Shown here: piece by piece, positions 60,201 through 64,000 of the stretch
Position numbering within the stretch: the stretch's first letter is position 1
How the letters are laid out: each line of letters begins with the position of its first letter
NCBI GenBank assembly: GCA_036172665.1
Contig: CM069875.1
Span: 14,725,806 to 14,789,805, forward strand
Direction: 5' to 3'
Length of the DNA stretch: 64,000 nucleotides
Source of the DNA: Prosopocoilus inquinatus
Taxonomy: Eukaryota; Arthropoda; Insecta; Coleoptera; Lucanidae
Translations under genes and position numbers: made by a program
Notes under the pieces: model-generated
Database searches by the model: none
What the model saw: the letters and a program-made list of their open reading frames with translations, nothing else
Told to the model about the DNA's origin: nothing

Positions 60201-63200
60201 TACGAAATTTTCGGACGCAGCAGAAGCTGGAAATAGTTTTAAACGAAACAACACGCATTAGCGTTGTTCCTGTGATGTATCTAATCGATCCTTACTCATC
60301 TATCATGTTATTTGACGTTTCGATGGACTCTAGTAATTCTGATGTGAGATACGAAGTTTTTGGACGCAGCAGGAGCTGGAAATAGTTTTAAACGAAACAA
60401 CATGTATTAGCGTTGTTCCTGTGATGTATCTAATCTATCCTTACTCATCTATCATGTTATTTGACGTTTGGATGGACTCCAGTAACTCTGATGTGAGATA
60501 CGACGTCCTCGGACGCAGCAGAAGCTGGAAATAGTTTTAAACGAAACAACACGCATTATCGTTGTTCCTGTGCTGTATCTAATCGATTCTTACTTATCTA
60601 TCATGTTATTTGACGTTTGGATGGACTCCAGTAACCCTGATGTGAGATACGAAGTTCTCGGACGCAGCAGAAGCTGGAAATAGTTTTAAATTAAACAACA
60701 CGCATTAGCGTTGTTCCTGTGATGTATCTAATCGATCCTTATTTATCTATCATGTTATTTGACGTTTCGATGGACCCTAGTAACTCTGATGTGAGATACG
60801 AAGTTTTTGGGCGCAGCAGGAGCTGGAAATAGTTTTAAACGAAGCAACACGTATTAGCGTTGTTCCTGTGATGTATCTAATCGATCCTTACTTAGCTACT
60901 ATGTTATTTGACGTTTCGATGGACTCCAGTAACTTTGATGTGAGATACGACGTTTTCGGACGCAGCAGAAGCTGGAAATAGTTTTAAACGAAACAACACG
61001 TATTAGCGTTGTTCCTGTGATGTATCTAATCGATCCTTACTCATCTATCATGTTATTTGACGTTTGAATGGACTCCAGTAACTCTGATGTGAGATACAAA
61101 GTTCTCGGACGCAGCAGAAGCTGGAAATAGTTTTGAACGAAACAACACGTATTAGCGTTGTTCCTGTGATGTATCTAATCGATCCTTACTTATCTACTAT
61201 GTTGTTTGACGTCTCGATGGACTCCAGTAACTCTGATGTGAGATAAGAAATTTTCGGACGCAGCAGATGCTGGAAATAGTTTTAAATGAAACAACACGCA
61301 TTAGCGATGTTCCTGTGATGTATGTAATCGATCCTTACTTATCTATCATGTTATTTGACGTTTGGATGGACTCCAGTAACTCTGATGTGAGATACGACGT
61401 TCTCGGACGCAGCAGAAGCTGGAAATAGTTTTAAACGAAACAACACGCATTAGCGTTGTTCCTGTGATGTATCTAATCGATCCTTACTTATCTATCATGT
61501 TATTTGACGTTTGGATGGACTCCAGTAACCCTGATGTGAGATACGAAGTTCTCGAACGCAGCAGAAGCTGGAAATAGTTTTAAACGAAACAACACGCATT
61601 AGCGTTGTTCCTGTGATGTTTCTAATCGATCCTTACTCATCTATCATGTTATTTGGCGTTTCGATGGACTCCAGTAACTTTGATGTGAGATACGAAGTTC
61701 TCGGACGCAGCTGATGCTAGAAATAGTTTTAAACGAAGCAACACGGATTAGCGTTGTTCCTGTGATGTATCTAATCGATCCTTACTTATCTATCATGTTA
61801 TTTGACGTTTGGATGGACTCCAGTAACCCTGATGTGAGATACTAAGTTCTCGGACGCAGCAGAAGCTGAAAATAGTTTTAAATGAAACAACACGCATTAG
61901 CGTTGTTCCTGTGATGTATCTAATCGATCCTTATTTATCTATCATGTTATTTGACGTTTCGATGGACCCTAGTAACTCTGATGTGAGATACGAAGTTTTT
62001 GGGCGCAGCAGGAGCTGGAAATAGTTTTAAACGAAGCAACACGTATTAGCGTTGTTCATGTGATGTATCTAATCGATCCTTACTTAGCTACTATGTTATT
62101 TGACGTTTCGATGGACTCCAGTAACTTTGATGTGAGATACGACGTTTTCGGACGCAGCAGAAGCTGGAAATAGTTTTAAACGAAACAACACGTATTAGCG
62201 TTGTTCCTGTGATGTATCTAATCGATCCTTACTCATCTATCATGTTATTTGTCTTTTGAATGGACTCCAGTAACTCTGATGTGAGATACAATGTTCTCGG
62301 ACGCAGCAGAAGCTGGAAATAGTTTTGAACGAAACAACACGTATTAGCGTTGTTCCTGTGATGTATCTAATCGATCCTTACTTATCTACTATGTTATTTG
62401 ACGTCTCGATGGACTCCAGTAACTCTGAAGTGAGATAAGAAATTTTCGGACGCAGCAGAAGCTGGAAATAGTTTTAAATGAAACAAGACGCATTAGCGTT
62501 GTTCCTATGATGTAGGTAATCGATCCTTACTCATCTATCATGTTATTTGACGTTTGGATGGGCTCTAGTAACTCTGAAGTGAGATACGAAGTTCTCGGAC
62601 GCAGCTGAAACTGGAAATAGTTTTAGACGAAACAACACGCATTAGCGATGTTCCTGTGATGTATGTAATCGATCCTTACTCATCTATCATGTTATTTGAC
62701 GTTTGGATGGACTCCAGTAACTCTGAAGTGAGATACGAAGTTCTCGGACGCAGCTGAAACTGGAAATAGTTTTAGACGAAACAACACGCATTAGCGTTGT
62801 TCCTGTGATGTACCTAATCGATCCTTACTCATCTATCATGTTATTTTACGTTTGGATGGACTCCAGTAACTCTGATGTGAGATATAAATTTCTCGGACGC
62901 AGCAGAAGCTGGAAATAGTTTTGAACGAAACAACACGTATTAGCGTTGTTCCTGTGATGTATCTAATCGATCCTTACTCAGCTATCATGTTATTTTACGT
63001 TTGGATGGACTAAAGTAACTCTGATGTGAGATATACAGTTCTCGGACGCAGCAGAAGTTGGAAATAGTTTTGAACGAAACAACACGTATTAGCGTTGTTC
63101 CTGTGATGTATCTAATCGATCCTTACTTATCTACTATGTTATTTGACGTTTCGATGGATTCCAGTAACTCTGATGTGAGATACGAAATTTTCGGACGCAG

Positions 63201-64000
63201 CAGAAGCTGGAAATAGTTTTAAACGAAACAACACGCATTAGCGTTGTTCCTGTGATGTATCTAATCGATCCTTACTCATCTATCATGTTATTTGACGTTT
63301 GGATGGACTCCAGTAACTCTGATGTGAGATATGACGTTCTCGGACGCAGCAGAAGCTGGAAATAGTTTTAAACGAAACAACACGTATTAGCGTTGTTCCT
63401 GTGATGTATCTAATCGATCCTTACTCATCTATCATGTTATTTGACGTTTGGATGGACTCCAGTAACTCTGATGTGAGATACGACGTTCTCGGACGCAGCA
63501 GAAGCTGGAAATAGTTTTAAACGAAACAACACGTATTAGCGTTGTTCCTGTGATGTATCTAATCGATCCTTACTTATCTACTATGTTATTTGACGTTTCG
63601 ATGGACTCCAGTAACTTTGATGTGAGTTACGAAGTTCTCGGACGCAGCTGAAGCTAGAAATAGTTTTAAACCAAACAACACGCATCAGCGTTGTTCCTGT
63701 GATGTATCTAATCGATCCTTACTTATCTATCATGTTATTTGACGTTTGGATGGACTCCAGTAACCCTGATGTGAGATACGAAGTTCTCGAACGCAGCAGA
63801 AGCTGGAAATAGTTTTAAACGAAACAACACGCATTAGCGTTGTTCCTGTGATGTATCTAATCGATCCTTACTCATCTATCATGTTATTTGGCGTTTCGAT
63901 GGACTCCAGTAACTTTGATGTGAGATACGAAGTTCTCGGACGCAGGTGATGCTAGAAATAGTTTTAAACGAAACAACACGCATTAGCGTTGTTCCTGTGA

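Larger units (their letters stand above)
30785..64000 (-). repeat. 149 bp satellite array, right arm (inverted orientation)
   Basis: About 223 monomers run in the reverse-complement orientation to the left arm and continue beyond the window. CCTGTG anchors at 30816 and 63994 are 33,178 bp apart, which is 223 x 149 minus 49. That deficit is fully explained by the length changes I could see: eight +2 bp variants (CTGGGGAAATAG), one -1 bp (about 35673), one -3 bp (about 52921) and one -61 bp (37379). Variant classes match the left arm (CGTTTCGATGG, CGTTTGGATGG, GGCGTTTCG types) with extra ones such as CGTTTGAATGG, GACCCTAGTAAC and TTTTACGTTTGG. The order of variants is more mosaic than in the left arm. 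There are no genes. Confidence 0.97.

Overview
This window is eukaryotic, non-genic heterochromatin-type DNA: a very long tandem satellite array interrupted by one nearly full-length LTR retrotransposon. There are no host genes, RNA genes or bacterial-type features. The retrotransposon is Ty3/gypsy (Metaviridae) with a gag zinc-finger pattern and a primer-binding site that I recall from 412/mdg1-like elements of insects. Together with a ~149 bp AT-rich satellite this suggests an animal, most likely an arthropod, with the array pericentromeric, centromeric or subtelomeric. The species cannot be named from the sequence.

Layout. (1) 1-19779: satellite in one orientation, monomer 149 bp. Anchors at 2 and 19670 are exactly 132 x 149 bp apart, so there is no net indel in almost 20 kb. 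It carries a higher-order repeat (HOR) of 25 monomers (3725 bp) in four consecutive copies; the second is enlarged to 28 monomers (4172 bp) by a 3-monomer duplication. Shortened derivatives (22- and 13-monomer spacings) follow. (2) 19780-19784: head-to-head junction, after which the same satellite runs in the opposite orientation. (3) 19785-21061: inverted satellite, about 8.5 monomers. (4) 21062-30780: a 9719 bp LTR element on the minus strand, inside a 4 bp target duplication TAGT, with 1489 and 1513 bp LTRs. (5) 30785-64000: the inverted satellite resumes in phase for about 223 monomers, more mosaic than the left arm, with a 10-monomer HOR (1492 bp) in nearly three copies at about 47.0-51.2 kb and many longer-range block duplications.

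The retrotransposon has the order 5' LTR - primer-binding site - gag - pol (protease, reverse transcriptase, RNase H, integrase) - ~2 kb untranslated region - polypurine tract - 3' LTR. Gag is broken by two in-frame stop codons (29039-29041 and 28229-28231), while the 1062-codon pol frame is open throughout. Gag and pol overlap in the -1 relation. The overlap contains an A AAA AAC slippery heptamer in the correct frame, a 7 nt spacer and an 11 bp stem-loop: a textbook programmed -1 frameshift signal. The two LTRs differ by only about a dozen substitutions and a few short indels by eye, so the insertion is fairly young and later than the inversion and the local array.

No unknown multi-gene system is visible. 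The points most worth checking are the almost indel-free satellite with its HOR history, the inversion breakpoint, and the frameshift module in a half-decayed element.
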